DNA from: Lumbricus rubellus
Taxonomy: Eukaryota > Annelida > Clitellata > Crassiclitellata > Lumbricidae
DNA: 64,000 nucleotides
Direction: 5' to 3'
Assembly: GCA_945859605.1 (NCBI GenBank)
Contig: OX243824.1
Coordinates: forward strand, 25,062,814 to 25,126,813
The position numbers and the translations under genes were made by a program. The notes under the pieces were generated by a model. It had not been told where the DNA came from. It was given only the letters and a program-made list of their open reading frames with translations, and did not search any database. Positions 53,141 to 63,040 of the stretch are shown in pieces (position 1 is the stretch's first letter; each line of letters starts with the position of its first letter).

Positions 53141-54223
53141 ATGCAGATTTCAAGGCTACATAAAGGAAAGAAAGGCGTGTTGACAGCCATATTTGTGGTG
53201 ACTTTCGTCTTTGTCTACTGTGGTGAAATGAGTTTGAGAACTTTTAACTTAGCGTCTAGCAGTTATTTTAGTTTCAACCGTAGGAAACCCTCGGTTCCGC
53301 AGTGTTTAACTGGAACACCGTGCGTTTACGAAGACGAAGTTGACTTCAGAATAATTGTCATCACGTACAACAGAGCAGAGTCGTTGATGAAGTTGTTAAA
53401 AACTATTGATGAAGTTGAGCTGGACGGAGACAAAGCGGCTTTGGAAATCTGGATCGACAGAAGCAAGAATGGTCAAGTACATAACGAAACTGTTGAAGCT
53501 GCACGTTCATTTAAGTGGCGACATGGACCAACTCGAGTTCATATACAGAATGCTCATGCAGGTATCTATGGACAGTGGATAGATACATGGAGACCAAGAG
53601 ACCCCCAATCCAAAGAACTGGCGCTGATTTTAGAGGATGACATCAGTATATCAAAGTACAGCTATCGTTGGATTAAAGCTGTTCATCGATTTTACAATTC
53701 AAGAAACGATTTTGCTGGAACTACACTCACAAGTGACGAACAGAAATCTCACGATGGTTCCTTCAACGCGTTAAGAGTTCCCAAGAACGAGACTGTCTTT
53801 ATGTACAAATGCATTGGGACATGGGGATTCTCTCCTAAGCCATCTGTGTGGAGAGACTTTCAAGACTGGTACCTTGTGCATATTAACAAATCGGAATTTC
53901 ACCCGTATATTCCTGGCAGCGTTACAACGCAATGGTATAAGAGCTTTGAAGAAAGTGGAACAACTGACTCCATGTGGGAACAGTGGTTTATATATTTTGC
54001 CTATTCCCAGAAACTCTTCAATATATACAACAATCTGAAAGTGTACAACAATGATACTTCTTCTTGTCTTTGCATTAATCGTCGTGAGGTTGGACTACAC
54101 GTCGGTTCAAAGGGAATAGAGGACTACTGCAAACTATTGGATAGATGGGATGACAACTACGTGAAGTTATCACAGAACATTATGAAATTGGACTGGGATG
54201 GGGAAATAATAAACAGGTACTAA
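53141..54223 (+). CDS. Type II membrane glycosyltransferase, GT-A-like (GT2-type fold)
   Basis: A 360-residue protein in one coding exon. Residues about 13-30 (GVLTAIFVVTFVFVYCG) form a signal anchor after a basic start (RLHKGKKG). The luminal part begins a nucleotide-sugar-binding fold with DFRIIVITYNRAESLMKLLK. LILEDDISISKYSYRWIKA supplies the acidic DxD-like site. Downstream are GTWGFSPKPSVW, a Trp-rich SMWEQWFIYFAY segment and Cys residues probably in disulfides. The overall pattern resembles an uncharacterised GT-A family found widely in marine invertebrates. Donor and acceptor are unknown. The ATG at 53141 is preferred because an acceptor-like site lies after the ATG at 53093. The frame is intact. 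Confidence 0.75.
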   Translation: MQISRLHKGKKGVLTAIFVVTFVFVYCGEMSLRTFNLASSSYFSFNRRKPSVPQCLTGTPCVYEDEVDFRIIVITYNRAESLMKLLKTIDEVELDGDKAALEIWIDRSKNGQVHNETVEAARSFKWRHGPTRVHIQNAHAGIYGQWIDTWRPRDPQSKELALILEDDISISKYSYRWIKAVHRFYNSRNDFAGTTLTSDEQKSHDGSFNALRVPKNETVFMYKCIGTWGFSPKPSVWRDFQDWYLVHINKSEFHPYIPGSVTTQWYKSFEESGTTDSMWEQWFIYFAYSQKLFNIYNNLKVYNNDTSSCLCINRREVGLHVGSKGIEDYCKLLDRWDDNYVKLSQNIMKLDWDGEIINRY

Positions 54224-54490
54224 GACACTTATCCACCTGCGGAGGTCTTGTCTAACTTACATGCACGATTAATCAATCATTTTGGAAATGTATTTTGTAA
54301 GCTTACTACAAGATAAGGCCTGCCTGAGAGTAACGGTTTAAACTGTGGAATTTACGATTTTGATTACACCACGAGCAATGAAATCCGTAATCACAGATAT
54401 TCATCAGGTGTGTTTCGGAGCACCCCCGTCTCTCATGATAGCAAGTTTGTTTTGTTATTGCATAGTACTGCATTGTATTGCATTGCATTG
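54224..54490. other. 3' flank of the glycosyltransferase gene
   Basis: No convincing AATAAA in the first 250 bp. Repeated TTGCATTG words precede a SINE. Confidence 0.4.
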
Positions 54491-54713
54491 TTTGTTTTGT
54501 TTGTATGTGCACTTGTTATAGTGCCCCTTCAAGCTCTCTCTACTCAGAGGCGCTGCCGAATGCAGAGCGGACACTGCATTGGAGTTTCACGCCGAAGCGC
54601 TGAGCAGTTATTGTGAGTGAAGGACTTGCCCAAGGTCCTTACGCGGTGAGGGGGATTCGAACCTCGAACCTTCCGGCTCCAAGACAACGACTCCATCACT
54701 ACACCACCACATT
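54491..54713 (-). mobile_element. tRNA-derived SINE, family A, copy 4
   Basis: The minus strand starts GTGGTGTAGTGATGGAGTCG (A-box region), has the B box GGTTCGAGGTTCGAATCCC, the family body (TTCGGCGTGAAACTCC, GCAGTGTCCGCTCTGCATTC) and ends GGGGCACTATAACAAGTGCA with a CATACAAACAAAACAAA tail. Confidence 0.78.
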
Positions 54714-55505
54714 GTTTTGTATTCTCTACTTGTTGTTGTTGTTGTTGTATTCGGGCTTAACGTTTGGTTATAAACCAGGTAAAACTAAACAATAAAAAAA
54801 ATGTGCTTGTCTACAGTTCATTATTATTTTTGGCTGGGCAGTTGACACGCGCCAACATGCCGGCGTCTGTCATTATAATAGACAAACAAAAGGACTCCCT
54901 TGTCCTTGCATTCGTATTGGATTACCAGCGACTGTTACTGAGTATAGAAGAAACTATGGTTTACGTGAATGTCCCAAGACACGTTTAGGCCTACTGATTC
55001 TTAATTATATAGGGCCTACATTTTAGTTACTGGTAATTCTCAGTTGTGCATGAGGACTAGAGTCAAATTTCTAGGTCTATTTTATTTATGAAAATCCCAC
55101 TCGGAAGGAGCATTCCAAGAATGTGATGGCCAATGTTGTAGTAGGCTAAGTTGTTGGGATTATTCACAGATTCAAGGGTCCACACCAGAACACTTTGTTG
55201 AGTTGCGTTACATTTCTGTCAATCTATTCTCAAAACCAGTCTGCTCTCGACAGACCTTTTGCACTGCATGGGAACACTTCTCAACGGTTCACACAACTAG
55301 AGGCACCTAATAATTGTATGTCTAAATAAAATACAATTCAATATGTATTACTGTCCCTTCTTATCATGTCACAATATGGTAATGTCCAATTCAGACTGGT
55401 CCATGATACAATGGCAAAAATATAAAGTTGATTTGAAGTGTCTATTGTGTTTGTAGGCTGCACTATGATAGGCCTACTATCAAAACGACATATAACATTG
55501 ATATA
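54714..55505. other. Intergenic, nothing recognised
   Basis: A short (TTG)n at 54731-54748. Otherwise no supported feature. Confidence 0.45.
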
Positions 55506-55885
55506 TTAAGAACTCTTGCAATCTATCTTTCCGATGGCAGATACCAGGATTTTGATTTTGAGATTATCAGTTATTAACATAAACACTTCTCGCGGAGAAG
55601 ACAATAAATTTTGTGCAAGAGCTTTTCCATCGCCGAACAAACCTAGTAATGGATTCGTCTTCTGTGAGCAGGTTAAATTTCCGGCCACAAACAAACTGAT
55701 GAATTTTTCCACAAGGAGCGAAACCAATCTTTGTTTATCCAGTTGATAGAAATAATTCCGTTTAGCAGCAGCTATAATAATCCTCTCTGAGCCATCTTCC
55801 ATGATAATAATATTATTATGCGACAGTGCTGCACTCACACCGCATGGCGAAGAGTCCCTGGCCACAATTAATTCTTTTCTGCTCA
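55506..55885 (-). pseudogene. Ty3/gypsy RNase H-domain relic
   Basis: The minus frame reads ELIVARDSSPCGVSAALSHN, later YQLDKQRLVSLLVEKF and LLGLFGDGKALAQ. The order and spacing (D.S..GV.A.LSH, then an acidic block, then N.Y.QL.K) follow the RNase H domain of gypsy-type pol proteins. It is much diverged and lacks key downstream residues. It is unrelated in detail to the RNase H of the element at 42911-50540. Confidence 0.6.
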
Positions 55886-55897
55886 TCGTAATGAGCA

Positions 55898-56010
55898 CGT
55901 CCGTAGCTAGGGGTAGGCCTATTTTGGGTGCTTGAACACCCCTGAAATGAAATAATGTAAAATGAAATAATGCATTTATCAGAAACATGATGTAACAACT
56001 ACAGTTTGTA
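55898..56010. mobile_element. Partial hAT MITE end, CAAGGCCGTAGC family
   Basis: CGTCCGTAGCTAGGGG followed by GGTGCTTGAACACCCC and AATGTAAAATG matches the left end of 33600-33938. No right end was found, so it is truncated. Confidence 0.6.
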
Positions 56011-57116
56011 AATGTGTATGTATTGGCCGTCCAGAACCTCTATGCTTGGGAGCTCACGTTGTTTCTCTAAAGAAATTATAGTCAGTTGATTTGGTTGCTG
56101 GTACCGTTGTCAAAGTAACGCCTCCCGTAAATGGTAGAGTCTATGGTGGCACAGTAACTCCCAAAGTGAACTGCCGAATTTTTAAAGACTTTTTACAGAT
56201 TACAGTTTCAGGAAGGGCGCAGTGCATTCAAATGAATATAAAACAATAAAACCTACAATAATACCTGCGATAATTATTAGTTTGTTTCTGGTAGTCTATC
56301 ATTTCACGATTTCCATGATTGCGCGGTTATGATCGCGGCGATTTGGATCGAGGTTTTATGCGGTTGTCCTCGCGCGTTTGTGCGCGCACGTTTGACAGTA
56401 GACCCAGTGAAAACAAGCCGTAATAAGGTGAACGCAGTGTGGTAAATCAATCAATATATCAATCAATCAATCAATCAGTGAATTAATTTATGAGAAGCCA
56501 CTTAAATGGACAACATCGTTGAGAGCATTTGCGGAGCCTTAAACGACGCAAGGATAAACATCATAAAATATTAAGGCAGTAGCCTGTAAATGTAATTATG
56601 TGCCTATATGCCTACACAGAACATTATTGGAGATGAAGTTATTACGATCTTTACTGGTAATTAAAAGTTATGTGGACTGGCTCGTCTAAGTCTTAGGCAT
56701 AAGTAAAGAACGAATTGCTTAAACGACAGGGTAGAATAAATACATGTAGATAGGGCCTACACAATGGAGATTGTTGTGAAATCTTTCACACAACAGAGAA
56801 AGATCGTTGACCTAGGCTATAATAATAGGATACCGGTAGTCCAGGGCTTTTTTTAACGTGCAGTTCTGCACAAAATGTGCATTGTGCATTTTGTAAATAA
56901 ATTTTGCGCAGTTGCAAAAGCAATCTTAGTTGAAGGCAGAAATCCAAGGAAATTGAGAAAACGTCGAGAAGACGATTATGCAGCGCAAGTAAAGTGTTCC
57001 GTAGAGCACCACCTATAGCGATTAACTAGATTGAATAAAGGCAGGCTAGACGATTTGCATGCACACAAATATTGTGGAGAAATTTCTCCCTGAGGGAAAG
57101 AAGGAGAGAGTCTGAA
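56011..57116. other. Intergenic, nothing recognised
   Basis: A short (AATC)n lies at 56448-56478. No gene, RNA or element boundary was identified. Confidence 0.45.
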
Positions 57117-57788
57117 TGTCAGACAGACAGACAGGCAGACAAACAGACATATAGACCGACAGACAGATAGACAGAGAAAGACAGTGAAACAGAAAGACAG
57201 ACAGGGAGGGAGGGAGGGAGGGAGGGAGGGAGGGAGGTAGGGAGGGAGGGAGGGAGGGAGGGAGGGAGGGAGGGAGGGAGGGAGGGAGGGAGGGAGGGAG
57301 GGAGGGAGGGAGGGAGGGAGGGAGGGAGGGAGGGAGGGAGGGAGGGAGGGAGGGAGGGAGGGAGGGAGGGAGGGAGGGAGGGAGGGAGGGAGGGAGGGAG
57401 GGAGGGAGGGAGGGAGGGAGGGAGGGAGGGAGGGAGGGAGGGAGGGAGGGAGGGAGGGAGGGAGGGAGGGAGGGAGGGAGGGAGGGAGGGAGGGAGGGAG
57501 GGAGGGAGGGAGGGAGGGAGGGAGGGAGGGAGGGAGGGAGGGAGGGAGGGAGGGAGGGAGGGAGGGAGGGAGGGAGGGAGGGAGGGAGGGAGGGAGGGAG
57601 GGAGGGAGGGAGGGAGGGAGGGAGGGAGGGAGGGAGGGAGGGAGGGAGGGAGGGAGGGAGGGAGGGAGGGAGGGAGGGAGGGAGGGAGGGAGGGAGGGAG
57701 GGAGGGAGGGAGGGAGGGAGGGAGGGAGGGAGGGAGGGAGGGAGGGAGGGAGGGAGGGAGGGAGGGAGGGAGGGAGGGAGGGAGGGAG
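57117..57788. repeat. GACA patch and (AGGG)n, about 146 units
   Basis: 57117-57202 is GACA-rich. 57203-57788 is almost pure AGGG with one change (AGGTAGGG near 57237). The G-rich strand could form G-quadruplexes. The Leu-Pro-Pro-Ser frame is an artefact. It directly abuts the left part of a mariner relic. Confidence 0.97.
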
Positions 57789-57792
57789 ACAA

Positions 57793-58948
57793 AGTTGAAC
57801 GGATAAAAAGATATGAATCTTTCAACTTCATATGTCGAAATTTCAGTTTACAAGCAATTTTCTGTTAGATTCGATTAAATGTAAGCCAAACTGTTTTCTT
57901 ACATCTCTAAAGTCTGATGATTAATCATGCTAAACTTATATATGTGGCGAATTGAACAAAGAGCATGCAGGATTCCAAAATACCATGTCATAAATTTGAA
58001 CGAATGGAAAGATATGGATATTTCAACTTCATCTCACGAAATAGGGCCTATCAGTTTTCAACAAGTCTGTTAGGGTGTCCGTTGCGGTTTCGACGCATGA
58101 TCGTTCCCATTTTAGTCTTCATTGATCCTGGACTCCATTTATTAATTAATTTAGCCTATACTCCAGGACCTGGAGTATAAATTAATGGAATCTATTATTG
58201 TGACGTTCTGCTGGCATAGCGTCTTCTAGGCTACTTGTAATAAGAAATCTAGCCCCAGAAGGCTGCTTTGTTTTTCAACAGGACAGTGTCCCAGCCAACA
58301 GAGCCAAGTAAACCATCGAAATGCCGACAAGAGACTTCATTTATCCCACATTATGGCCTCCGAAAAGCCCAGATTCGAATCCTGTCGGCTATAAAGTGTG
58401 GAGCGTGATGCAAAACCGAGTCAACCAGACAACAATCCATGATATAGACGATCTGAAGTAACGCTTTTTGGAAGTGTTGGATGGTCTGGACCAGAGGATA
58501 ACCGACGATGCTATTGCCCAATGCATGGCGTCAGCGCTTCCAGGCTTACGTGCAAGCAGGGAGGGAATGACATTATGACCAGTATGACATTTTCAGCATT
58601 TTAATTAATTAATTAATCAAACCATATTGTTGGAATCATATTGTCAGTTAAATTCTCTACATATCTGGAAAATTTAAGAATGATTAATTATCAGGCCATA
58701 AAGATAATGAAAAACAGTTTGACTTACATTTTATTGAATATAAAAGAAAAATGCTTGTAAACTGAAATTTCGGCATATGAAGTTGAAAGATTCATATCTT
58801 TTAATCCGTTCAACCTTATCTCATGAAATTTTTGATTTATATTTTTGGTCCAATTCTCTAAATATTTGGACAATTTTTGCTTGATATGTCATCAGGTATT
58901 AGAGATTATATGCAAAACAATTTGGCTTACATTTTTTGAACCACGGTG
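57793..58948 (+). mobile_element. Mariner/Tc1-type transposon relic
   Basis: Inverse segments of about 150 bp face each other: GTTGAACGGATAAAAAGATA (57795) against its inverse at 58800. The right terminus runs to CCACGGTG (58948) followed by TA. The left terminus is missing where the (AGGG)n tract begins. The interior holds a transposase fragment at 58261-58578. Confidence 0.75.
58261..58578 (+). pseudogene. Mariner-type transposase C-terminal fragment
   Basis: The frame reads FVFQQDSVPANRAK, a stop, DFIYPTLWPPKSPDSNPVGY, KVWSVMQNRVNQTTIHDIDD and LK, a stop, then LEVLDGLDQRITDDAIAQCM to a TGA. QQDSVPA (second catalytic Asp) and WPPKSPDSNP (third Asp) identify the family. Two internal stops and a shortened spacing between the two Asp residues show it is dead. 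Confidence 0.85.
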
Positions 58949-58950
58949 TA

Positions 58951-59188
58951 GACACGCGAAAGACCTAAGCTTATACGGCAAATGCAGATTTTGCGCGATA
59001 ACTGCACTGAGACTCATTCGTCCGCGGCCAGGCTTCGGCTCTGATCATCTGGGTGGTGGCGGGGACGATGGGACTGATCTGCGTGTGCGGAGGATGAGGA
59101 CGCTCGCTTAGGTGACCTTGTTTTCTCGGCTGCAGGCTGGTCCTCGATGCAGGAAAAGACTAAGGCTCTTCCTCCCGCTATTCGATCG
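58951..59188. other. GC-rich intergenic segment, unassigned
   Basis: Richer in CpG than its surroundings (GCGGCCAGGCTTCGGCTC). Overlapping frames on both strands are open but unrecognised. It could hold an exon of an unseen gene. Confidence 0.3.
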
Positions 59189-59554
59189 CAGTAGCGGCGC
59201 CAGACACTTTTTGAAGCCAGGGCCCTGCTCCAATTTTCCCATGCCAGAACTTTTGCCCTGCCAGAACTTTGCCCTGTCAGAAATTTTGCGATGCCCATTT
59301 TTTCAGGCCAGAACTTTTGCCGTGCCAGAACATTTCCCTGTCAAAAATTTTGCGCTGCACCAATTTTTCTCTCCAAGACCTTTTGACCTGCTAGAATTTG
59401 TCCCTACCAGAATTTTTCTCTCCCAGACCTGTTGGCCCTGCCAGTATTTTTGCCATGACAGAGACCCAAATGACCGACGTGAACAGTAACAATTTCTGGC
59501 ATGGTGACAACCAGAGCAAAGGCATTTTCACCATGGCATTTGCCGCCGCCATTG
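59189..59554. mobile_element. hAT-type MITE, CAGTGGCGGCGC family, perfect TSD TTCGATCG
   Basis: The ends are CAGTAGCGGCGCCAGACAC and the inverse of CAATGGCGGCGGCAAATGCC. TTCGATCG flanks both sides (59181-59188, 59555-59562). Internal repeats of TTTTGCCCTGCCAGAA are as in 21771-23343. Confidence 0.88.
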
Positions 59555-59562
59555 TTCGATCG

Positions 59563-60410
59563 GCCTGCTCAGTGAACTCTGTTAAATCAATGCTAAAAAC
59601 ACATGTTATCCGGGTTCATCCTGACTATTAGATGCTTTGTAGGGTGCCCCTGTGCTGATTTACAGCGCTCTATGAAATTTAATGCCATTATTATTTATGT
59701 TATTATTCATCTCACAAGCTGACGTGACAACACGAAAATATAAATATTCAGTAATTATCTTCATAATTATAAAGAAATCTGTTACATCTTGCCATCGCAG
59801 CATTACGTAGCCTACATGCATGGAAATAAAAAAAACCTTGATCATTCGGAAAACCAGTCATTTTGTAAAAACAAAGAGTCTCTTCGACAAATTGACATTT
59901 GTTTAAGCTTATGAAAATATTCGTTAAAAACAAATATAGCCTAAAATGCTGTAACAATAATTATTTAACAGCGTTGTGTGAAAATGGTATTGCAGTACTG
60001 TTGTAACCCGATAATCTTACTGCGCCACCTCGAAATAAACTCATCGTCGGTTTGTAGATTTGAAACTAAAGATTAAAATGAAATCTAATCAAGAAATGGA
60101 ATCAAGAATTTAAATCTAGTCAAAAAATTTAATCTAATCAATCTAGCACAAACAAGATAAGACAAGAATCGGGCCGACGAAATGCAAACAATTTTATCAT
60201 AAATATTATGATTAAATGTACCAAATTAAAGCTCTTAAATAAGCTTAAATAATGTGGCCAAAAAACTTCAAACAACTGTGATCGATTGTTTAATTAAACG
60301 AGTCTGCAGCTAGACATGAATATTGGAAGCATCAAGTGCACTGTATTTCACAATCTGTCGGATAACATCGTACTCGCAAAAGCGACACTAAATCAATCAC
60401 GAAGCCTTAT
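59563..60410. other. Intergenic, AT-rich, nothing recognised
   Basis: Runs of AATCTAATCAA words near 60080-60150. No supported gene. Confidence 0.45.
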
Positions 60411-60630
60411 GGGGTGCGGTGGGGTATTGGATAATTATGTTCGTCGCCTTACAGCCGACGGGTTGCAGATTCAAATCCACCTCAAGTCGCCACGTAAGGA
60501 CCCTGGGCCAGTCTTTCACTCGCAATTGCTCAGCGCTTCGGCGTGAAACTCCGATGCAGTGTCCGCGCTGTAGTCGGGAGCGCCTCCGAGTAGTGAACTT
60601 GAAAGGGCGCTATGACAAGTGTACAATGCA

Positions 60631-60690
<60 letters not shown>
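60411..60690 (+). mobile_element. tRNA-derived SINE, family A, copy 5, with (ATC)n tail
   Basis: The plus-strand copy starts GGGGTGCGGTGGGGTATTGG, has a B-box-like GTTGCAGATTCAAATCC, the body TTCGGCGTGAAACTCCGATG, GCAGTGTCCGCGC, and the end AAGGGCGCTATGACAAGTG, then (ATC)n at 60631-60690. The same (ATC)n also serves as the tail of the oppositely oriented repeat C next to it. Confidence 0.75.
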
Positions 60691-60692
<2 letters not shown>

Positions 60693-60905
60693 ATATCATT
60701 GGGCTCAATGCCCGTAAGATTCCGACGCCACTCTCTGTCCGAGTCTGTCTCGTGTCATGTTGCCCAGCTTCAACCAGTCCGGTCAGCAGATCTGCTCCAT
60801 ACCATTAACATCTTGGAGCAGCTAGACCCCTTGTTGATTGAAGAAAATCGTGGGAAAGAGGCATGAAGGACAACATGGGCCAATGCCCGTTTGTGTCCCA
60901 CGCTC
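60691..60905 (-). mobile_element. Retroposon-like repeat C, copy 2
   Basis: Homologous to 39780-40040. Minus orientation is inferred from the GGGCATTGAGCCC hairpin followed by (GAT)n at its 3' end. Confidence 0.6.
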
Positions 60906-61149
60906 TCTCAGTCTCTCTCAAACATGCAAATCTTATATATTGAGCTTAATTTTTGTCAGTAACTGTTAACATGCGAAAAGACGGGTCATGGATCATCAAT
61001 ATTGTGTGCATATCAATTCAAACCGTTAAGGCAACCATCGATTTAAGCCGGAAGCGAATATACATAATTAAATTGTAGAGAAGCATTACTTTAATAGATA
61101 TGCTATGCTAATAATATTCGCTCAATAACAGCGGCCGACAACAGTGTTA
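60906..61149. other. Intergenic, nothing recognised
   Basis: AT-rich unique DNA. Confidence 0.4.
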
Positions 61150-61355
61150 CTTTAAGGTGATGATGTTGGTGCGAAAGGGTGTGAGAGTGTGCTAGCGTAT
61201 GCGAGCTATCGGATGGATGACGTGTGTTTACTGTGTAGTCTATTTGGTGAGCAACGGTAATAATCAATGATCTTCCGCAAGTCTGTGAGGATGAACCATT
61301 TCAGTCTTGCGAGCAGAAGAAACGCCATGTCAGGTATTGTCAGTAATAATGCAGT
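61150..61355 (-). repeat. Dispersed repeat D, copy 2
   Basis: Shares GGTGAGCAACG, CAAGTCTGT and CATGTCAGGTAT landmarks with 41030-41262. The minus frame reads MAFLLLARLKWFILTDLRKI. Confidence 0.5.
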
Positions 61356-61564
61356 TTGTTTGTATGTGCACTTGTTCAAGCTCTCTCTACTCATAGGCGC
61401 TCCCAATGCAGAGCGGACACTGCATCGGAGTTTCACGCCGAAGCGCTGAGCAATTATTGTGAGTGAAGGACTTGCCCAAGGGCCTTACGCGGCGAGGTGG
61501 ATTCGAACCTGGGACCTTCCGGCTCCAAGGCAACGACGCCACCACTACAGCACCGCACCCCACG
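61356..61564 (-). mobile_element. tRNA-derived SINE, family A, copy 6 (best preserved)
   Basis: The minus strand starts GGGGTGCGGTGCTGTAGTGG, has a perfect B box GGTTCGAATCC, the body AAGTCCTTCACTCACAATAA, TTCGGCGTGAAACTCCGATG, and ends AGCTTGAACAAGTGCA plus CATACAAACAAA. It faces copy 5 as an inverted pair about 0.7 kb apart. Confidence 0.8.
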
Positions 61565-61687
61565 AGTTAGCCTAACAGTTAACTACAGAGGCGATAACTT
61601 GCGATGAGCCCATTATATTGATTGAGTGGATACGTGTTCAGATTTTGTAGCGCCTCAATTCTGCGGTTGTTGGTTGGTGATTTATTG

Positions 61688-62473
61688 CAAGGCCGTAGCC
61701 AGGATTTGATTTTTTTTGGGGGGGGGGGGCGGGGGGGTTTACCAATTTTTTCTGTAAAACTATCCGACGACCATTTTTTAGTTTGTCGAAATTTCTGCTG
61801 AATATTTTAGTCATCACATGCTTTTCATAGGATTGTTCGCCCGAAACTGTTCACTGCGGCGTAAAATGTGACAAAGAACCAAAACCCGTCATATGCTGAT
61901 TTTTAACCTTTTATTTAGTAATTATGCTACAATGAACAAGCTCTAAAACGCTTTTAAAAGAATGAAAATATCTTTCTTCTTACCCCGGGTAATAACGTTA
62001 TGCGGGTTTGATTCTTTCATTATTTTGTAGTGAGAAAAACGAAACAAAAAGTTACTGAATATTCGTGTAATCCAAGTCTACTGAACCTACTAAGTTATTA
62101 TTCTGCAATTGTTCTGGGCATTAGAGGCATATATTCTGAATCCGATAACGCAAACAGCATCAAATTCGGTTCACTACTTCGCAAATTAGGGCGAATATTA
62201 AGTCAAATGCTGAATTGAAGAATAAACTGCATTCTTGACCTCTTTTGCATTTTTGGTATCTAGCGCAATATCTAGGAAGCGACAAACGACGGGTTCCGAA
62301 CCTCGGCGTCACAAATGATTAAATTTCATGCTTTTCTCCAATATCACATTGAACACTGTAGTTCGTAGAACTTCTTACATTATGTGCTAGTAAATGCAGT
62401 ATGTGTTTTTTTACAATTTTCATTGGGGGGGGGGGTGTTCAAACACCCAAAACATCCCCTATCTACGGTCTTG
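61688..62473. mobile_element. hAT-type element, CAAGGCCGTAGC family, perfect TSD ATTTATTG
   Basis: The ends are CAAGGCCGTAGCCAGG and the inverse of CAAGACCGTAGATAGG. ATTTATTG flanks both sides (61680-61687, 62474-62481). 786 bp with GGTGTTCAAACACCC near the right end. The inner 62030-62218 frame is unassigned. Confidence 0.88.
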
Positions 62474-62481
62474 ATTTATTG

Positions 62482-62849
62482 AGATGTTCTATTTAGACCA
62501 CAGTGTGTGTGGCTTTCGAAGTCTAATGTATATTATTATTGGTTAATTATTGTAGCTGCGATTGCAGTTGACAATTTTAGCGCTGAGCGTCTTTTATGAA
62601 GGCGAGCATTTATTTCCTATGCTGTTCTCTCTCGTATACTGTCTGCTGAGACTACTATACAGTAACTCCGCTTTCAATCTCTTCTACGATGTTCCATTCA
62701 GTGCTTAAAGTGTGGAAAAATAAGTGCCTGGATGCCCCATAGAATCTACTTTTCCAAAGGAGTGCCTGGGCGCCCATTACCTTTCCAGGCTGCGCTGGCC
62801 AATAAGGGGCAGGACGGCGTTCAGATTGCATTATCATTTATGTATACAT
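62482..62849. other. Intergenic, nothing recognised
   Basis: No supported feature. Confidence 0.4.
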
Positions 62850-62857
62850 GTATGTAC

Positions 62858-63032
62858 AAAAGCGTACGAGGCGGAGGTCCAGGGGGGCATTTGGAGTTGT
62901 CTGGTTTTTCGGACAAACACACAGACCCGAACGACTAAAAAAAGGTCGTCAACTCTTTGGACCGATATATTTTTCGGGCAGAAGTTCAATCTTTGCCCAT
63001 CCCCCACCGATGAAATCTCTCGTACGCCTATG
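62858..63032. mobile_element. hAT-type MITE, CATAGGCGTACGAG family (copy 3), perfect TSD TGTATGTA
   Basis: The left end is CAAAAGCGTACGAGG and the right end CGTACGCCTATG. TGTATGTA lies on both sides (62850-62857, 63033-63040). 175 bp, containing ACGACTAAAAAAAGGTCGT. This copy shows the duplication most clearly and supports the family's hAT assignment. Confidence 0.85.
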
Positions 63033-63040
63033 TGTATGTA

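Noticed and set aside
57046..57831. 261-codon Leu-Pro-Pro-Ser repeat protein
   Set aside because: The frame is open only because AGGG is read in a 12-base cycle without stops; no conserved flanks.
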